Below, one piece after another: positions 1-9,095 of a DNA stretch of 64,000 nucleotides. The notes beneath the pieces are model-generated. The model searched no databases. It saw only the letters and a list, made by a program, of their open reading frames with translations, and had not been told where the DNA came from. Position numbers and translations under genes: made by a program. The stretch is from Metabacillus indicus LMG 22858 (GTDB lineage Bacteria > Bacillota > Bacilli > Bacillales > Bacillaceae). The DNA is taken from contig NZ_JGVU02000001.1 in the NCBI RefSeq assembly GCF_000708755.2, positions 372,001 to 436,000 of the forward strand. The letters are read 5' to 3'. Each line of letters begins with the position of its first letter. Position 1 is the stretch's first letter.

Positions 1-2
1 AC

Positions 3-113
3 GAACGCGACATGCCTGCAAAGATAGTCCGTGAAAAAGTACAGAACGGAGAACTCGGCCGGAAGACCGGAAAAGGCTTCTATACGTATGAAAAGGCCGC
101 TGTGGAGGGATAG
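3..113 (+). CDS. 3-hydroxyacyl-CoA dehydrogenase, C-terminal fragment (cut by window edge)
   Basis: The reading frame is open from the window edge and stops with TAG at 111-113. The last 36 residues include GRKTGKGFYTY, the usual C-terminal signature of 3-hydroxyacyl-CoA dehydrogenases (3HCDH domain), which oxidise L-3-hydroxyacyl-CoA with NAD in beta-oxidation. The same ending, GKKSGRGFYTYS, occurs in the next gene, so two related dehydrogenases stand in tandem. The N-terminal NAD-binding domain lies outside the window, so substrate and full length cannot be judged. Confidence 0.8.
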   Translation, partial: ERDMPAKIVREKVQNGELGRKTGKGFYTYEKAAVEG

Positions 114-114
114 G

Positions 115-933
115 GTGAAAAAAATCAGTGTGATCGGTGCAGGTACAATGGGGCGGGGAATTGCTTATGCATGTGCTGCTGCAGGCTATGAAGTGACCAT
201 ACAGGACATATCAGAACAATCTTTGGAAACAGCGCGCTCTTATATCAGCAAGCAAGCCGCAAAAGCCGGATTAAGCATAGAGAACGCAAACCTTGAATTT
301 ACAACTGACCTGAAATCAGCTGCTGCGGACGCCGACTTAATCATAGAAGCCGTTCTTGAAGTAATGGATCTTAAAATCAGCGTGTTTAAAGAGCTTGACC
401 GATATGCAAAGCCTTCAGCCATTCTTGCGACGAATACATCAACCATGAGCCCGACTGAAATTGCCGCGCAGACAGGCAGACCGAAGCAGTGTATTGCCCT
501 GCACTTTTTCAACCCTGTCCCTAAAATGAAGCTGATTGAAATCATATGCGGTCTCGAAACATCAGATGAAACGGTTGAAAGCTGCTTTCATTTCGGCGAA
601 AAGCTTGGAAAAGAATGCGTGAGAATCAATGAATACCCGGGTTTTGCGGTCAGCCGGATGAATTGCCTGATCGGCAATGAGGCGATGACGATGCTTATGG
701 AGGGTGTCGGATCTGCAGAAGACATCGATAAAGCCATGAAGCTCGGATTAAATCACCCTATGGGGCCTCTGGAATTAGCCGATTTGGTGGGACTTGATAC
801 AAGGCTTCGCAACATGGAATATCTGCACCGGACACTCGGTGAAAAATTCCGACCTTGTCCGATTCTTGTGAAATACGTGAAAGCCGGATGGCTCGGAAAG
901 AAAAGCGGACGCGGTTTTTATACTTACAGCTAG
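115..933 (+). CDS. 3-hydroxybutyryl-CoA / 3-hydroxyacyl-CoA dehydrogenase
   Basis: NAD-dependent dehydrogenase of 272 residues converting (S)-3-hydroxyacyl-CoA to 3-ketoacyl-CoA in the cytoplasm. The N-terminus carries the Rossmann motif GAGTMGRG (residues 8-15). ALHFFNPVPKMK holds the catalytic His region, and the C-terminal 3HCDH domain ends in GKKSGRGFYTY. Length fits the short Hbd/MmgB/PaaH type. The GTG at 115 is preferred over an in-frame ATG at 31 because GGAGGG at 104-109 is correctly spaced and the ATG would overlap the upstream gene. It is one base from the previous stop and is followed by acyl-CoA dehydrogenase, so it belongs to an operon. Whether the substrate is short-chain, branched or phenylacetate-derived cannot be told. 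Confidence 0.88.
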   Translation: MKKISVIGAGTMGRGIAYACAAAGYEVTIQDISEQSLETARSYISKQAAKAGLSIENANLEFTTDLKSAAADADLIIEAVLEVMDLKISVFKELDRYAKPSAILATNTSTMSPTEIAAQTGRPKQCIALHFFNPVPKMKLIEIICGLETSDETVESCFHFGEKLGKECVRINEYPGFAVSRMNCLIGNEAMTMLMEGVGSAEDIDKAMKLGLNHPMGPLELADLVGLDTRLRNMEYLHRTLGEKFRPCPILVKYVKAGWLGKKSGRGFYTYS

Positions 934-945
934 GAGGCCATGCAT

Positions 946-2100
946 ATGAATTTTCAATTGGATGAGGATATTCTTCTGTTAAAGCGGGGTGTCCGCGACT
1001 TTGTTCAAACAGAGGTTGAAGCGGCTGCAATGGAAATTGAAGAATCGAATGCAATCCCTGAACGGATCATTGCCATGTCAAAAGAGCTTGGATTATTTGG
1101 TTTAAGTATTCCTGAAGAATACGGGGGCCTTGGCATCGGAATGGTTGGAAAGTGTGCTCTGTACGAAGAGATTGGCGCCACACATAACGGGTACACCACG
1201 CTGATTGGCGCCCATACAGGAATCGGCACCGTTGGAATTGTGGAAATGGGGAATGAAGAGCAAAAACAAAGATATCTCCCTAAAATGGCAGCCGGAGAGC
1301 AGATCGGAGCGTTTGCCCTGACTGAGCCGAGCGCCGGATCCAATGCGACAAACCTGAAAACAACAGCTGTAAAAAGAGGTGATAAATACATCCTGAACGG
1401 GACGAAGCATTACATTACAAACGCGACGGAAGCAGGTGTTTTTACGGTAATGGCTGTGACGGATCCCGCCAAAGGTCCGAAGGGAATCACCTCCTTTATT
1501 GTGGAAAAAGATTTTCCCGGCTTCCAAGTAGGAGCTGTTGAAAAGAAAATGGGCCTTCGCGGGTCTCATTCGGCTGAAATCATCATGGAGGATTGTGAGG
1601 TTCCAGCAGAAAACGTTCTCGGTGAGGAAGGGCAGGGGTATGTGAATGCCCTGAAGATTCTGGCCAACGGAAGAGCGGGGCTTGCTGCAAGGAATCTTGG
1701 TTCATGTCAAAAACTGCTCGATCTTTCCATGCTTTATGCAAAGGACAGAGTGCAATTTGATGTTCCAATCTTTGAGCATCAGGCAGTTTCCCACATGATT
1801 GCGGAGATGGCCATGGAAATTGAAGCATTGCGTTCTTTTACCTACAGGGTCGCCTGGATGGTTGATGAAGGCATGAAAGTCATAAAAGAAGCAGCCATGC
1901 TGAAGCTGTTCGGGTCAGAGGTGTACAACAGAATTGCAGACAAAGCGGTTCAAGTGCACGGCGGGATCGGGTACATTGCGGATTATCCGATTGAACGTTT
2001 TTTCCGTGATGCAAGAATCACAAGAATTTATGAAGGCACGTCCGAAATTCAGAAGAACATCATTGCAGGCCAGCTGAAAAAGCAGTATCAGCAGCAATAG
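946..2100 (+). CDS. acyl-CoA dehydrogenase (FAD-dependent)
   Basis: Acyl-CoA dehydrogenase of 384 residues that introduces the trans-2 double bond into acyl-CoA and passes electrons to ETF. The order is the usual one: helical N-domain, beta-domain with the FAD-contact stretch [12 protein letters not shown] and YITNA, then helical C-domain. The catalytic base is the Glu of [10 protein letters not shown] (about residue 363), the position used by short- and medium-chain enzymes. ATG 946 is preferred over ATG 940 because AGGAGG at 932-937 is 8 bases from 946 but only 2 from 940. Neighbours supply the hydration, oxidation and thiolysis steps. Chain-length specificity is not visible. Confidence 0.9.
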   Translation: MNFQLDEDILLLKRGVRDFVQTEVEAAAMEIEESNAIPERIIAMSKELGLFGLSIPEEYGGLGIGMVGKCALYEEIGATHNGYTTLIGAHTGIGTVGIVEMGNEEQKQRYLPKMAAGEQIGAFALTEPSAGSNATNLKTTAVKRGDKYILNGTKHYITNATEAGVFTVMAVTDPAKGPKGITSFIVEKDFPGFQVGAVEKKMGLRGSHSAEIIMEDCEVPAENVLGEEGQGYVNALKILANGRAGLAARNLGSCQKLLDLSMLYAKDRVQFDVPIFEHQAVSHMIAEMAMEIEALRSFTYRVAWMVDEGMKVIKEAAMLKLFGSEVYNRIADKAVQVHGGIGYIADYPIERFFRDARITRIYEGTSEIQKNIIAGQLKKQYQQQ

Positions 2101-2113
2101 AAAGGGTGAGGGT

Positions 2114-3295
2114 ATGGATTCAATTATTATTGCAAGTGCTGTCCGGACAGCGATTGGGCGCTACGGGGGAACGCTTAAGGACGTTGAGGCAAGCATGCTC
2201 GCAGCAAGGGTCATTCAGGAATCCGTTGTCCGCGCTGGGATTACGCCCGAACAGGTGGACGAAGTCATTTTAGGCGAAGTCAGGCAAACGACAATGGCTT
2301 CAAATGTTGCCAGGGTGGCAGCGCTCCGTGCGGGGATTCCTGAAACTTCACCCGCCTTTTCCATCAACCGCCTCTGCGCATCCGGCATGCAGGCCATCGC
2401 ATCAGGAGTTCAGCAGATCATGTCAGGCCAAGCCGAGATTGTAATTGCCGGCGGAACCGAAAACATGAGCCAGGCTCCCATTTATTTACGGGGATCACGC
2501 TTTGGCGGGGATGCAGCTGTACTTGTTGATTCAAACAAAGAAAATGGCCAGCAGCCTAAAGAGATCTATGGCGAGCACCTCGGAATGGGAATAACAGCTG
2601 AAAATGTAGCCGAAAAGTATGGCGTTTCAAGGGAAGATCAGGATGCTTTTGCAATTGAAAGCCAGCAGAGAACAGCGAGAGCGGTTCATCAGCAGCTTTT
2701 TGAAGAGGAGATTGCACCTGTTGAAGTGCCGAATAAAAAAGGCCCGGTTACATTCAAGACAGATGAACACCCCCGTCCGGAATCAACCTATGAAAAGCTG
2801 TCACAGCTAAAGCCCGCTTTCCGCAAATCAGGCACGGTCACGGCAGGGAATGCGTGCGGCAGAAATGACGGGGCTGCAGCCGTTGTCCTGATGAGGGAGA
2901 GTAAAGCCAAAGAGCTTGGAATTACGCCAATGGCAAGAATCACAGATTGGGCAGCGGCAGGTGTTTCCCCGGAAATTATGGGAATCGGACCCGTCCCTGC
3001 CGTAAGAAAACTGCTCGAGAGGACGGGGAAATCCATAGAAGACATCGATTTATTCGAAGTGAATGAAGCCTTTGCTTCCCAGGCTCTGGCCGTCATAAGA
3101 GAGCTTGGACTCGATTCTTCGAAAGTGAATGTAAACGGGGGAGCGATAGCACTCGGTCATCCGCTTGGGGCTACTGGTGCAAGAATAACGGTCTCTCTGC
3201 TGCATGAAATGAAGCGTTCCGGCAAAAAGACAGGAATTTCAACACTGTGCATCGGCGGCGGACAGGGAATGGCCCTGATGCTGGAGCTCGTTTAA
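2114..3295 (+). CDS. acetyl-CoA C-acyltransferase (thiolase)
   Basis: Thiolase of 393 residues. It cleaves 3-ketoacyl-CoA to acetyl-CoA and a shortened acyl-CoA, or condenses two acetyl-CoA in reverse. All three active-site residues are present: Cys88 in NRLCASGMQ (acyl acceptor), His349 in [10 protein letters not shown], and Cys379 in CIGGGQG. Length is typical of homotetrameric bacterial thiolases (about 390). The start ATG follows a GGGTGAG stretch, and the stop TAA directly abuts the ATG of the next gene, indicating translational coupling. Position between acyl-CoA dehydrogenase and enoyl-CoA hydratase points to a degradative role. Biosynthetic and degradative thiolases are not separable on these motifs. 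Confidence 0.92.
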   Translation: MDSIIIASAVRTAIGRYGGTLKDVEASMLAARVIQESVVRAGITPEQVDEVILGEVRQTTMASNVARVAALRAGIPETSPAFSINRLCASGMQAIASGVQQIMSGQAEIVIAGGTENMSQAPIYLRGSRFGGDAAVLVDSNKENGQQPKEIYGEHLGMGITAENVAEKYGVSREDQDAFAIESQQRTARAVHQQLFEEEIAPVEVPNKKGPVTFKTDEHPRPESTYEKLSQLKPAFRKSGTVTAGNACGRNDGAAAVVLMRESKAKELGITPMARITDWAAAGVSPEIMGIGPVPAVRKLLERTGKSIEDIDLFEVNEAFASQALAVIRELGLDSSKVNVNGGAIALGHPLGATGARITVSLLHEMKRSGKKTGISTLCIGGGQGMALMLELV

Positions 3296-3685
3296 ATGAA
3301 AGCTCCGGACATGGTGCATTCCTCGTTTTTCAGCCATTTATCAATGAAAAGAGAAGAGAATCAAGGAGACTCTGTTGTTATTTCGGTTGCGACGTGCAGG
3401 GAGCATCTGCTTGATGAGGATACGGTTGGGTCCGGTGTGTTTTACACACTGCTTGATATTGCCATGGGGACTGCAGCATCACTCGCAGGAGCAGCTCCCA
3501 CTGCAACCATCGTTCTGAGTTCAACGATCATAGACCCGACACCTGCTCCATTTTTCACTTGTACAGCTAAGGTTATCTGCTCCAGGGACGGGATAGCATC
3601 TGCAGAAGGCTGGGTATACAAATCAAATCAGACATTGGCAGCTATTGGACACGGAGATTTTAAATTGCTGAAAACAAGGGGCTGA
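3296..3685 (+). CDS. PaaI-like hotdog thioesterase
   Basis: Small protein (129 residues) of the hotdog thioesterase family, which hydrolyses acyl-CoA or aryl-CoA thioesters and is often found in phenylacetate and beta-oxidation operons. The central helix is recognisable as GSGVFYTLLDIAMGTAASL. In typical PaaI proteins the residues before this helix are HGG; here they are GSG, so the usual His is missing. That could mean altered catalysis or a divergent subfamily. Its ATG immediately follows the thiolase stop, and a GGAG inside the thiolase end is the likely ribosome site. It is unrelated in detail to the second thioesterase at 4489. Confidence 0.75.
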   Translation: MKAPDMVHSSFFSHLSMKREENQGDSVVISVATCREHLLDEDTVGSGVFYTLLDIAMGTAASLAGAAPTATIVLSSTIIDPTPAPFFTCTAKVICSRDGIASAEGWVYKSNQTLAAIGHGDFKLLKTRG

Positions 3686-3690
3686 AATAA

Positions 3691-4473
3691 ATGAATGCTT
3701 TTGCAAATATTGAAGTGAAAAAATCAGGGCAGCTTGCCTATTTGATCATTAACCGTCCTGAACGCAGAAATGCATTAAATAAAGAAACACTTGATGAAAT
3801 GACCGAGGCTCTTCAGGAACTGGCAAAAGACGATGAAACAGGCTGCATCATCTTTTCAGGGAGCGGCGAGAAATCATTTGCCGCCGGAGCTGATATTGGC
3901 CAGCTAAAAACACGGACTGCTCTGGATGTCTTTAATCCTGGTGGGATGCAGCAGGTATACGACTACATAGAGACATATGAAAAGCCGACGATTGCCATGG
4001 TCAATGGATTTGCATTAGGAGGAGGCTGCGAGCTTGCTATGGCTTGTGACATCCGCATTGCCTCTGAACTTGCAAAGTTCGGATTGCCCGAACTGAATCT
4101 CTCCATTATCCCGAGTGCCGGCGGGACGCAGCGGCTTGCAAGACTGATTGGAAAAGGGCCCGCGATGAACATGATTCTGAGAGGGAAAATCATTGATGCA
4201 AACGAAGCCTATCGCATCGGCTTAGTGTCTGAGGTGGCAGAAAGCGGACAGCTGCAGGCTAGAACAGAAGAAACGGCAAAGGAAATTTTATCGAAAGGGC
4301 CGCTTGCTGTAAAGCTTGCCAAACTTGCTGTACATGCAGGATTTGATGCCGATCAGAGAACGGGTCTTCTTATTGAGAAGCTCGCACAGGCCGTCCTGTT
4401 TTCCACAGAGGACAAAAATGAGGGAACGGCAGCTTTCTTAGAAAAAAGAAAGCCGCAGTTTACGTCCAGATAG
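3691..4473 (+). CDS. enoyl-CoA hydratase (crotonase family)
   Basis: Crotonase-family enzyme of 260 residues adding water across trans-2-enoyl-CoA to give 3-hydroxyacyl-CoA. The oxyanion-hole stretch KSFAAGADIGQL is at about residues 61-72. Both catalytic glutamates of true hydratases are conserved: Glu114 in GGGCELAMACD and Glu134 in FGLPELNLS, followed by GGTQRLARLIG. This argues for a genuine hydratase rather than an isomerase. A weak ribosome site (AAGGGG) lies inside the end of the previous gene, five bases upstream of its start. It is the hydration step between the acyl-CoA dehydrogenase and hydroxyacyl-CoA dehydrogenases of the same operon. Confidence 0.92.
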   Translation: MNAFANIEVKKSGQLAYLIINRPERRNALNKETLDEMTEALQELAKDDETGCIIFSGSGEKSFAAGADIGQLKTRTALDVFNPGGMQQVYDYIETYEKPTIAMVNGFALGGGCELAMACDIRIASELAKFGLPELNLSIIPSAGGTQRLARLIGKGPAMNMILRGKIIDANEAYRIGLVSEVAESGQLQARTEETAKEILSKGPLAVKLAKLAVHAGFDADQRTGLLIEKLAQAVLFSTEDKNEGTAAFLEKRKPQFTSR

Positions 4474-4488
4474 AAGGGGTGGCTTTTA

Positions 4489-4908
4489 ATGGCAACGGCA
4501 ATGGATGTGAAAGAAATAAGGCGGAGCTTTGAGGAAAGTCCTTTTTTTCAGCACATGGGAATCGACATCGTGCACTTTGAGGAAAATGAAGTGAAAATTA
4601 AGCTCCAGATGAAAGAGTATGTCCTGAATGCAAACGGCACACTGCACGGCGGCGTACATGCCACCATGCTTGATTATGTACAGGGGATGCTTCTCAGATC
4701 TGTGTCCAAAACAAGGTGTGCCACCATCAATTCCAGCATCCAGTACCTTGCACCGAGCACACGAGGCGAGATCTATGCCGAAGGAAAGATCCTTCAGCTT
4801 GGATATAAGACTGCTTTTATGGAAGGTGTAATAAAAGATTCACAGGGAAAGCTGCTTGCAAAAGGCTCTGGTACGTTCAAACTGATCAGGGATGGGGAAG
4901 ATCATTAG
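4489..4908 (+). CDS. PaaI/YbgC-type hotdog thioesterase
   Basis: Hotdog-fold thioesterase of 139 residues. The diagnostic GTLHGGVHATMLDYVQGM motif (about residues 45-62) has the conserved HGG before the central helix, unlike the other thioesterase of this operon. It is expected to release free acid and CoA from acyl- or aryl-CoA intermediates, preventing CoA depletion. The ATG follows AAGGGGTGG at 4474-4482. It is the last gene of the acyl-CoA operon, directly followed by a hairpin that begins at its stop codon. Substrate unknown. Confidence 0.82.
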   Translation: MATAMDVKEIRRSFEESPFFQHMGIDIVHFEENEVKIKLQMKEYVLNANGTLHGGVHATMLDYVQGMLLRSVSKTRCATINSSIQYLAPSTRGEIYAEGKILQLGYKTAFMEGVIKDSQGKLLAKGSGTFKLIRDGEDH

Positions 4909-4970
4909 GCAGCCGAAATTTATGCACGGAAAACAGTCGGGGAGTCTAATTGACTGTTTTTCGGCTGCCG
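4908..4970 (+). terminator. nested hairpin after the acyl-CoA operon
   Basis: An inner stem AAAACAGTC / GACTGTTTT with a following T run (4930-4961) is nested in an outer stem GGCAGCCGA / TCGGCTGCC (4908-4969). The inner hairpin with its T run looks like a rho-independent terminator. The outer arms may stabilise the 3' end. Confidence 0.55.
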
Positions 4971-5049
4971 AAACAATAGGCCGATAATCCAAAGTATGCT
5001 GATGGGAAAAAGGGAAACAGCCGTCTTGAAAACAAATGCCAATCCTGTG

Positions 5050-5097
5050 AAAAAGAGAAAGAGTTCCTTTATTATCAAGGATTCTTTCTCTTTTTTT
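5050..5097. terminator. bidirectional-looking terminator upstream of dppA
   Basis: Long stem: AAAAAGAGAAAGAGTTCCTT pairs with AAGGATTCTTTCTCTTTTTT around a short AT-rich loop, with A and T tracts on either side. It insulates the dpp operon from the acyl-CoA operon. The remaining part of the 4909-5339 gap holds the dpp promoter; nothing else was recognised in it. Confidence 0.75.
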
Positions 5098-5273
5098 GAA
5101 CATTATTGTTTTTTGAAACAGCTCTCAAACTCATTCTTTTACTCTATCAAAGGGGAGAGGAAATAGGATGGTATTCATGTTTGAATCTAGTAAAACAGGA
5201 ATGAATTAGGTCTTATTGACTATGGGAGAACAAGGAAGTTCATTCGTATTTATGCATGTTTATGTAAATGTTA

Positions 5274-5314
5274 TTGTAAAGTAATGATTTTTAATTTATA
5301 ATTTTAAGAAAATT
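5274..5314 (+). promoter_or_regulatory. dpp promoter with overlapping CodY box
   Basis: A SigA-type promoter reads TTGTAA (5274-5279), 17-bp spacer, TATAAT (5297-5302), predicting transcription start near 5309. AATTTTAAGAAAATT at 5300-5314 matches the CodY consensus AATTTTCWGAAAATT at 14 of 15 positions and covers the -10 end and start site. CodY (GTP- and branched-chain-amino-acid-sensing) represses dpp in B. subtilis, and this geometry would block polymerase directly. Confidence 0.8.
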
Positions 5315-5339
5315 AGAAATAAAAACAGGGGGAATACAG

Positions 5340-6164
5340 GTGAAGGTATATGTCTCAGTTGACATGGAAGGAATCACTGGACTCGCTGATGAGACACATG
5401 TGAATTCATCTAAGCTCAACTATGAAAGAGGCCGGAAAATCATGACAGAGGAAGCGAATGCTGTCATAGAAGCGGCGTTTGAAGCGGGGGCGAATGAAGT
5501 CGTTGTCAATGACAGCCACTCGAAAATGAACAACCTCCTGATTGAAAACCTGCACCCTGATACGCAGCTGATCACGGGTGATGTAAAGCCGTACAGCATG
5601 GTTCAGGGCCTCGACGGCAGTTTCAGCGGAGCTGTTTTCACGGGCTATCATGCACGTGCTTCAAAAAAAGGGGTCATGTCACATACAATGATTTTCGGTG
5701 TGAGAGAAATCTGGATCAATGATGTGGCCGTCGGTGAACTGGGATTTAACGCCTATGTTGCAGGCTATCACGGAGTTCCGGTCATTATGGTTGCAGGAGA
5801 TGACCAGGCAGCTATGGAAGCGGAGGCTCTTATCCCAAACGTCACGACTGCCGTTGTAAAGGAGACGATTTCACGATCAGTCGTTAAATCTCTTACTCCT
5901 TCAAAAACACAGCAGCTGATAAAAGAGAAGACGGCACTTGCCATTAAGAATAGAGAACATGTAAAACCGCTCACTCCTCCAGATCGACCGCTTATGGCCA
6001 TTGAATTTGCCAACTATGGACAGGCTGAATGGGCAGCGCTCATGCCGGGAACAGAGCACAAAGAAAATACCACGATTGTCACGTTCCAGGCAAGGGACAT
6101 TCTCGAAGCCTACCGCGCGATGCTTGTGATGACGGAACTGGCTATGAGAACGACATTCTGTTAG
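5340..6164 (+). CDS. dppA: D-aminopeptidase DppA
   Basis: Zinc D-aminopeptidase of 274 residues, the same length as B. subtilis DppA, which removes N-terminal D-amino acids (D-Ala peptides) in the cytoplasm as a decameric self-compartmentalised enzyme. The two-zinc ligands known for the family are all in register: Asp8 and Glu10 (SVDMEGITG), His60 (VNDSHS), His104 (GYHAR) and Glu133 (VGELG). His115, implicated in catalysis, is also present. The GTG start at 5340 has AGGGGG 7 bases upstream. It is the first gene of the dpp-ykf operon, under the CodY-boxed promoter. It probably trims D-Ala-containing peptides derived from peptidoglycan. Confidence 0.95.
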   Translation: MKVYVSVDMEGITGLADETHVNSSKLNYERGRKIMTEEANAVIEAAFEAGANEVVVNDSHSKMNNLLIENLHPDTQLITGDVKPYSMVQGLDGSFSGAVFTGYHARASKKGVMSHTMIFGVREIWINDVAVGELGFNAYVAGYHGVPVIMVAGDDQAAMEAEALIPNVTTAVVKETISRSVVKSLTPSKTQQLIKEKTALAIKNREHVKPLTPPDRPLMAIEFANYGQAEWAALMPGTEHKENTTIVTFQARDILEAYRAMLVMTELAMRTTFC

Positions 6165-6177
6165 GAAGTGGGATAGC

Positions 6178-7110
6178 ATGAATACATACTTTATAAAACG
6201 CCTGATTTCTATGATTTTGACAATCTGGCTGATTATTACTTTGACGTTTGTTCTGATGCACACAATCCCGGGTTCTCCTTTTAACGAAGAGAGAGGGACG
6301 AGCGAAGCTGTCCAGCGTAATCTTGAAGCTTACTACCATCTTGATGAACCGCTTCCGGTTCAATATGCGATGTACATGAAGTCGCTTGTCACATTTGATT
6401 TTGGTCCTTCGATTAAAAAGTCGTCACAGACAGTTAACGAGCTTCTTGGGCGCGGTTTCCCGGTGTCGTTTGAGCTTGGAATCGTCACTTTGACAGTTGC
6501 CGTTATTTCGGGAATTGCTCTCGGCGTGATTGCTGCATTGCGGCATAACGGATTTATTGATTATCTTGCCATGACCATAGCGGTGCTTGGAATTTCTGTT
6601 CCAAACTTCATTATGGCCACACTGCTTATTCAAAACTTTGCGGTCAACTGGAATATCCTTCCTGCTGCTACGTGGTCAAGCCCGCTGCATATGATTTTGC
6701 CGACCCTCGCGCTTGCAACGGGACCAATGGCGATTATTGCCCGTCTGACGCGCTCAAGCATGCTTGAAGTGCTCACTCAGGACTACATAAGAACAGCTCG
6801 GGCCAAAGGGCTTTCGCCAGTCAAAATCGTTTTCAAGCATGCCTTAAGAAATGCGCTTTTGCCGGTTGTAACTGTCCTTGGAACGCTCGCAGCAAGCATT
6901 TTGACAGGAACATTCGTTATTGAAAAAATCTTTGCGATACCGGGTATGGGAAAATATTTCATTGAAAGCATCGGAACGAGAGACTATCCCGTTATTATGG
7001 GAACGACAGTCTTTTACAGCACCATCTTGATCGTGATGCTGTTTTTAGTAGACATTGCGTACGGAATTCTTGATCCGAGAATTCAAGTGTCAAAACGGGA
7101 GGGACGATAA
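6178..7110 (+). CDS. dppB: dipeptide/murein-peptide ABC transporter permease DppB
   Basis: Inner-membrane permease of 310 residues (B. subtilis DppB is about 308). It starts with the first membrane helix typical of the OppB/DppB family (FIKRLISMILTIWLIITL), then a loop before the BPD_transp_1 core with about five more helices. The EAA-type coupling motif is DYIRTARAKGLSPVKIVFKHALRNAL (residues about 202-227; key residues RTARAKG), which contacts the ATPases. It pairs with DppC, whose start codon overlaps this gene's stop by one base. Confidence 0.93.
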   Translation: MNTYFIKRLISMILTIWLIITLTFVLMHTIPGSPFNEERGTSEAVQRNLEAYYHLDEPLPVQYAMYMKSLVTFDFGPSIKKSSQTVNELLGRGFPVSFELGIVTLTVAVISGIALGVIAALRHNGFIDYLAMTIAVLGISVPNFIMATLLIQNFAVNWNILPAATWSSPLHMILPTLALATGPMAIIARLTRSSMLEVLTQDYIRTARAKGLSPVKIVFKHALRNALLPVVTVLGTLAASILTGTFVIEKIFAIPGMGKYFIESIGTRDYPVIMGTTVFYSTILIVMLFLVDIAYGILDPRIQVSKREGR

Positions 7111-8063
7111 TGGAACTGAACAAACAGCACGATCCGCATCTGTCCCGGGATATTCCTGATGCGTGGTTTGCCCCTAAAGGCAAAGACAGCAAAGCAGCAG
7201 AAGCGGTTGTAAGACCGAGTCTCTCCTACTGGCACGATGCCTGGAGAAGGCTCCGGAAAAATAAACTGGCAATGACAGGCCTTATCTTTTTAATTTTTAT
7301 CACATTAATGGCGATTTTCGGCCCATTGATTTCACCTCACTCCGTCAGAACCCAGGTGCTGACAGATCAAAACCTGCCTCCGTCTGCGAAATACTGGTTT
7401 GGTACAGACGAGCTTGGCCGCGATGTTTTTACAAGAACGTGGTACGGGGCAAGAATCTCCCTTTTTGTAGCGGCCATTGCTGCTCTGATTGATTTTGCAA
7501 TCGGTGTTCTGTACGGCGGTATTGCAGGCTATAAAGGCGGAAAAACAGATCATTACATGATGCGCGTGGTCGAAGTTCTATACGGGCTTCCGTACCTTCT
7601 TGTCGTCATTCTCCTGATGGTTGTGATGGGCCCGGGTCTTTTCACCATCATCGTGGCACTTACAGTGACAGGATGGATCGGCATGGCACGGATTGTACGT
7701 GGACAGGTCCTGCAAATCAAAAACTATGAGTTTGTCCATGCTTCAAAATCGTTTGGCACAAAAACAAGCAGGATCATCAGGAAAAACCTGCTTCCGAATA
7801 CGATGGGTCCAATCATCGTTCAAATCACGCTTACTGTCCCGTCTGCCATTTTCGCAGAAGCATTCCTAAGCTTTCTCGGTCTAGGCATTCAGGCTCCGTT
7901 TGCGAGCTGGGGTGTTATGGCAAGTGATGCCCTCTCGACAATTTTAACTGGACATTGGTGGCGCCTCTTTTTTCCTGCCCTGTGCATCTCCCTGACAATG
8001 TTTGCGTTTAACGTGCTTGGAGACGGACTGCAGGATGCGCTTGATCCAAAGCTAAGGAGGTAG
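7110..8063 (+). CDS. dppC: dipeptide/murein-peptide ABC transporter permease DppC
   Basis: Second permease subunit, 317 residues. A cytoplasmic N-terminal stretch (WHDAWRRLRKNKLAMTG) precedes the first helix, as in OppC/DppC proteins, and GTDELGRDVFTRTWYGARIS is the family's characteristic periplasm-proximal motif. The coupling loop (EFVHASKSFGTKTSRIIRK) lies around residues 208-226. Its ATG shares a base with the dppB stop (TAATG), so translation is probably coupled. Together with DppB it forms the channel for peptides delivered by DppE. Confidence 0.93.
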   Translation: MELNKQHDPHLSRDIPDAWFAPKGKDSKAAEAVVRPSLSYWHDAWRRLRKNKLAMTGLIFLIFITLMAIFGPLISPHSVRTQVLTDQNLPPSAKYWFGTDELGRDVFTRTWYGARISLFVAAIAALIDFAIGVLYGGIAGYKGGKTDHYMMRVVEVLYGLPYLLVVILLMVVMGPGLFTIIVALTVTGWIGMARIVRGQVLQIKNYEFVHASKSFGTKTSRIIRKNLLPNTMGPIIVQITLTVPSAIFAEAFLSFLGLGIQAPFASWGVMASDALSTILTGHWWRLFFPALCISLTMFAFNVLGDGLQDALDPKLRR

Positions 8064-8067
8064 CAGC

Positions 8068-9063
8068 ATGACGAAAGTACTTGAAGTAAATAATCTCCAT
8101 GTTTCGTTCCAGACGTATGGAGGCACTGTAAAAGCTGTCCGCGGAGTAACGTTTGACCTCCGCAAAGGAGAGACGCTTGCCATCGTCGGAGAATCAGGCT
8201 GCGGAAAAAGCGTGACATCCCAAAGCATTATGCGCCTGATTCCCGAACCGCCAGGCAGCATTGATTCAGGCTCCATTCTCTTTAAAGGGAAGGATCTGAC
8301 AAAACTGAAGGAAAAGGACCTCCGGAAAATCAGGGGTGCTGATATCTCCATGATTTTTCAGGATCCGATGACAGCACTGAATCCTACCCTGACAATCGGC
8401 GATCAGATCATGGAAGGCATCATGCAGCATGAGAGCATGTCAAAGAGCGAAGCAAAGAAAAAAGCGCTTGAGATGATGAACCTCGTCGGCATTCCAAGTC
8501 CTGAAAGCCGACTGAAGCAATATCCTCATCAGTTCAGCGGAGGGATGAGGCAGCGGATCGTCATTGCGATGGCTCTTGTGTGCGAACCTGAGGTTCTGAT
8601 CGCAGACGAGCCGACAACAGCCCTTGATGTCACCATTCAGGCCCAAATCCTTGATCTGTTCAGGGACATTCAGAAAAAAACGGGTGTCTCCATTATCCTG
8701 ATCACGCATGACCTGGGGGTTGTTGCCCAAGTCGCTGACAGAGTGGCGGTCATGTATGCAGGTAAAGTAGTGGAAGCAGGATCCAGAAGAGAAATCTTCT
8801 ATCAGCCTCAGCACCCATACACTAAAGGGCTTCTCCGCTCGATACCGAGACTTGATATCGAAGGGGAAGAGCTTATCCCGATTGCGGGTTCGCCTCCTGA
8901 TCTGTTTTCGCCTCCGCAGGGATGCCCGTTTTCCGCAAGATGCGAGCATGCAATGGAGGTTTGCGACAGGGTTTATCCATATACTTCAGCCCTGAGCAAA
9001 GAGCACCACGTAGACTGCTGGCTGCAGGACAGCCGGGCTTTAGCCGCAGCATCAATGAAATAA
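8068..9063 (+). CDS. dppD: peptide ABC transporter ATP-binding protein DppD
   Basis: ABC ATPase of 331 residues energising peptide import. Walker A is GESGCGKS, the signature is SGGMRQR, and Walker B is VLIADEPTTALD. The C-terminal oligopeptide-transporter extension is present, with clustered cysteines (CPFSARCEHAMEVC, then DCW). An AAGGAGG site lies just upstream of the ATG. In B. subtilis the second ATPase of the system is YkfD rather than a DppF, and a matching ykfD lies at the end of this operon, so DppD-YkfD may form the heterodimer here. Confidence 0.93.
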   Translation: MTKVLEVNNLHVSFQTYGGTVKAVRGVTFDLRKGETLAIVGESGCGKSVTSQSIMRLIPEPPGSIDSGSILFKGKDLTKLKEKDLRKIRGADISMIFQDPMTALNPTLTIGDQIMEGIMQHESMSKSEAKKKALEMMNLVGIPSPESRLKQYPHQFSGGMRQRIVIAMALVCEPEVLIADEPTTALDVTIQAQILDLFRDIQKKTGVSIILITHDLGVVAQVADRVAVMYAGKVVEAGSRREIFYQPQHPYTKGLLRSIPRLDIEGEELIPIAGSPPDLFSPPQGCPFSARCEHAMEVCDRVYPYTSALSKEHHVDCWLQDSRALAAASMK

Positions 9064-9095
9064 CATATAAATCAAACAATAAGAGGGGGAAGATT

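Noticed and set aside
8922-9095. N-terminal extension of DppE
   Set aside because: The in-frame extension lies inside dppD; the signal peptide and a good ribosome site support the start at 9096.
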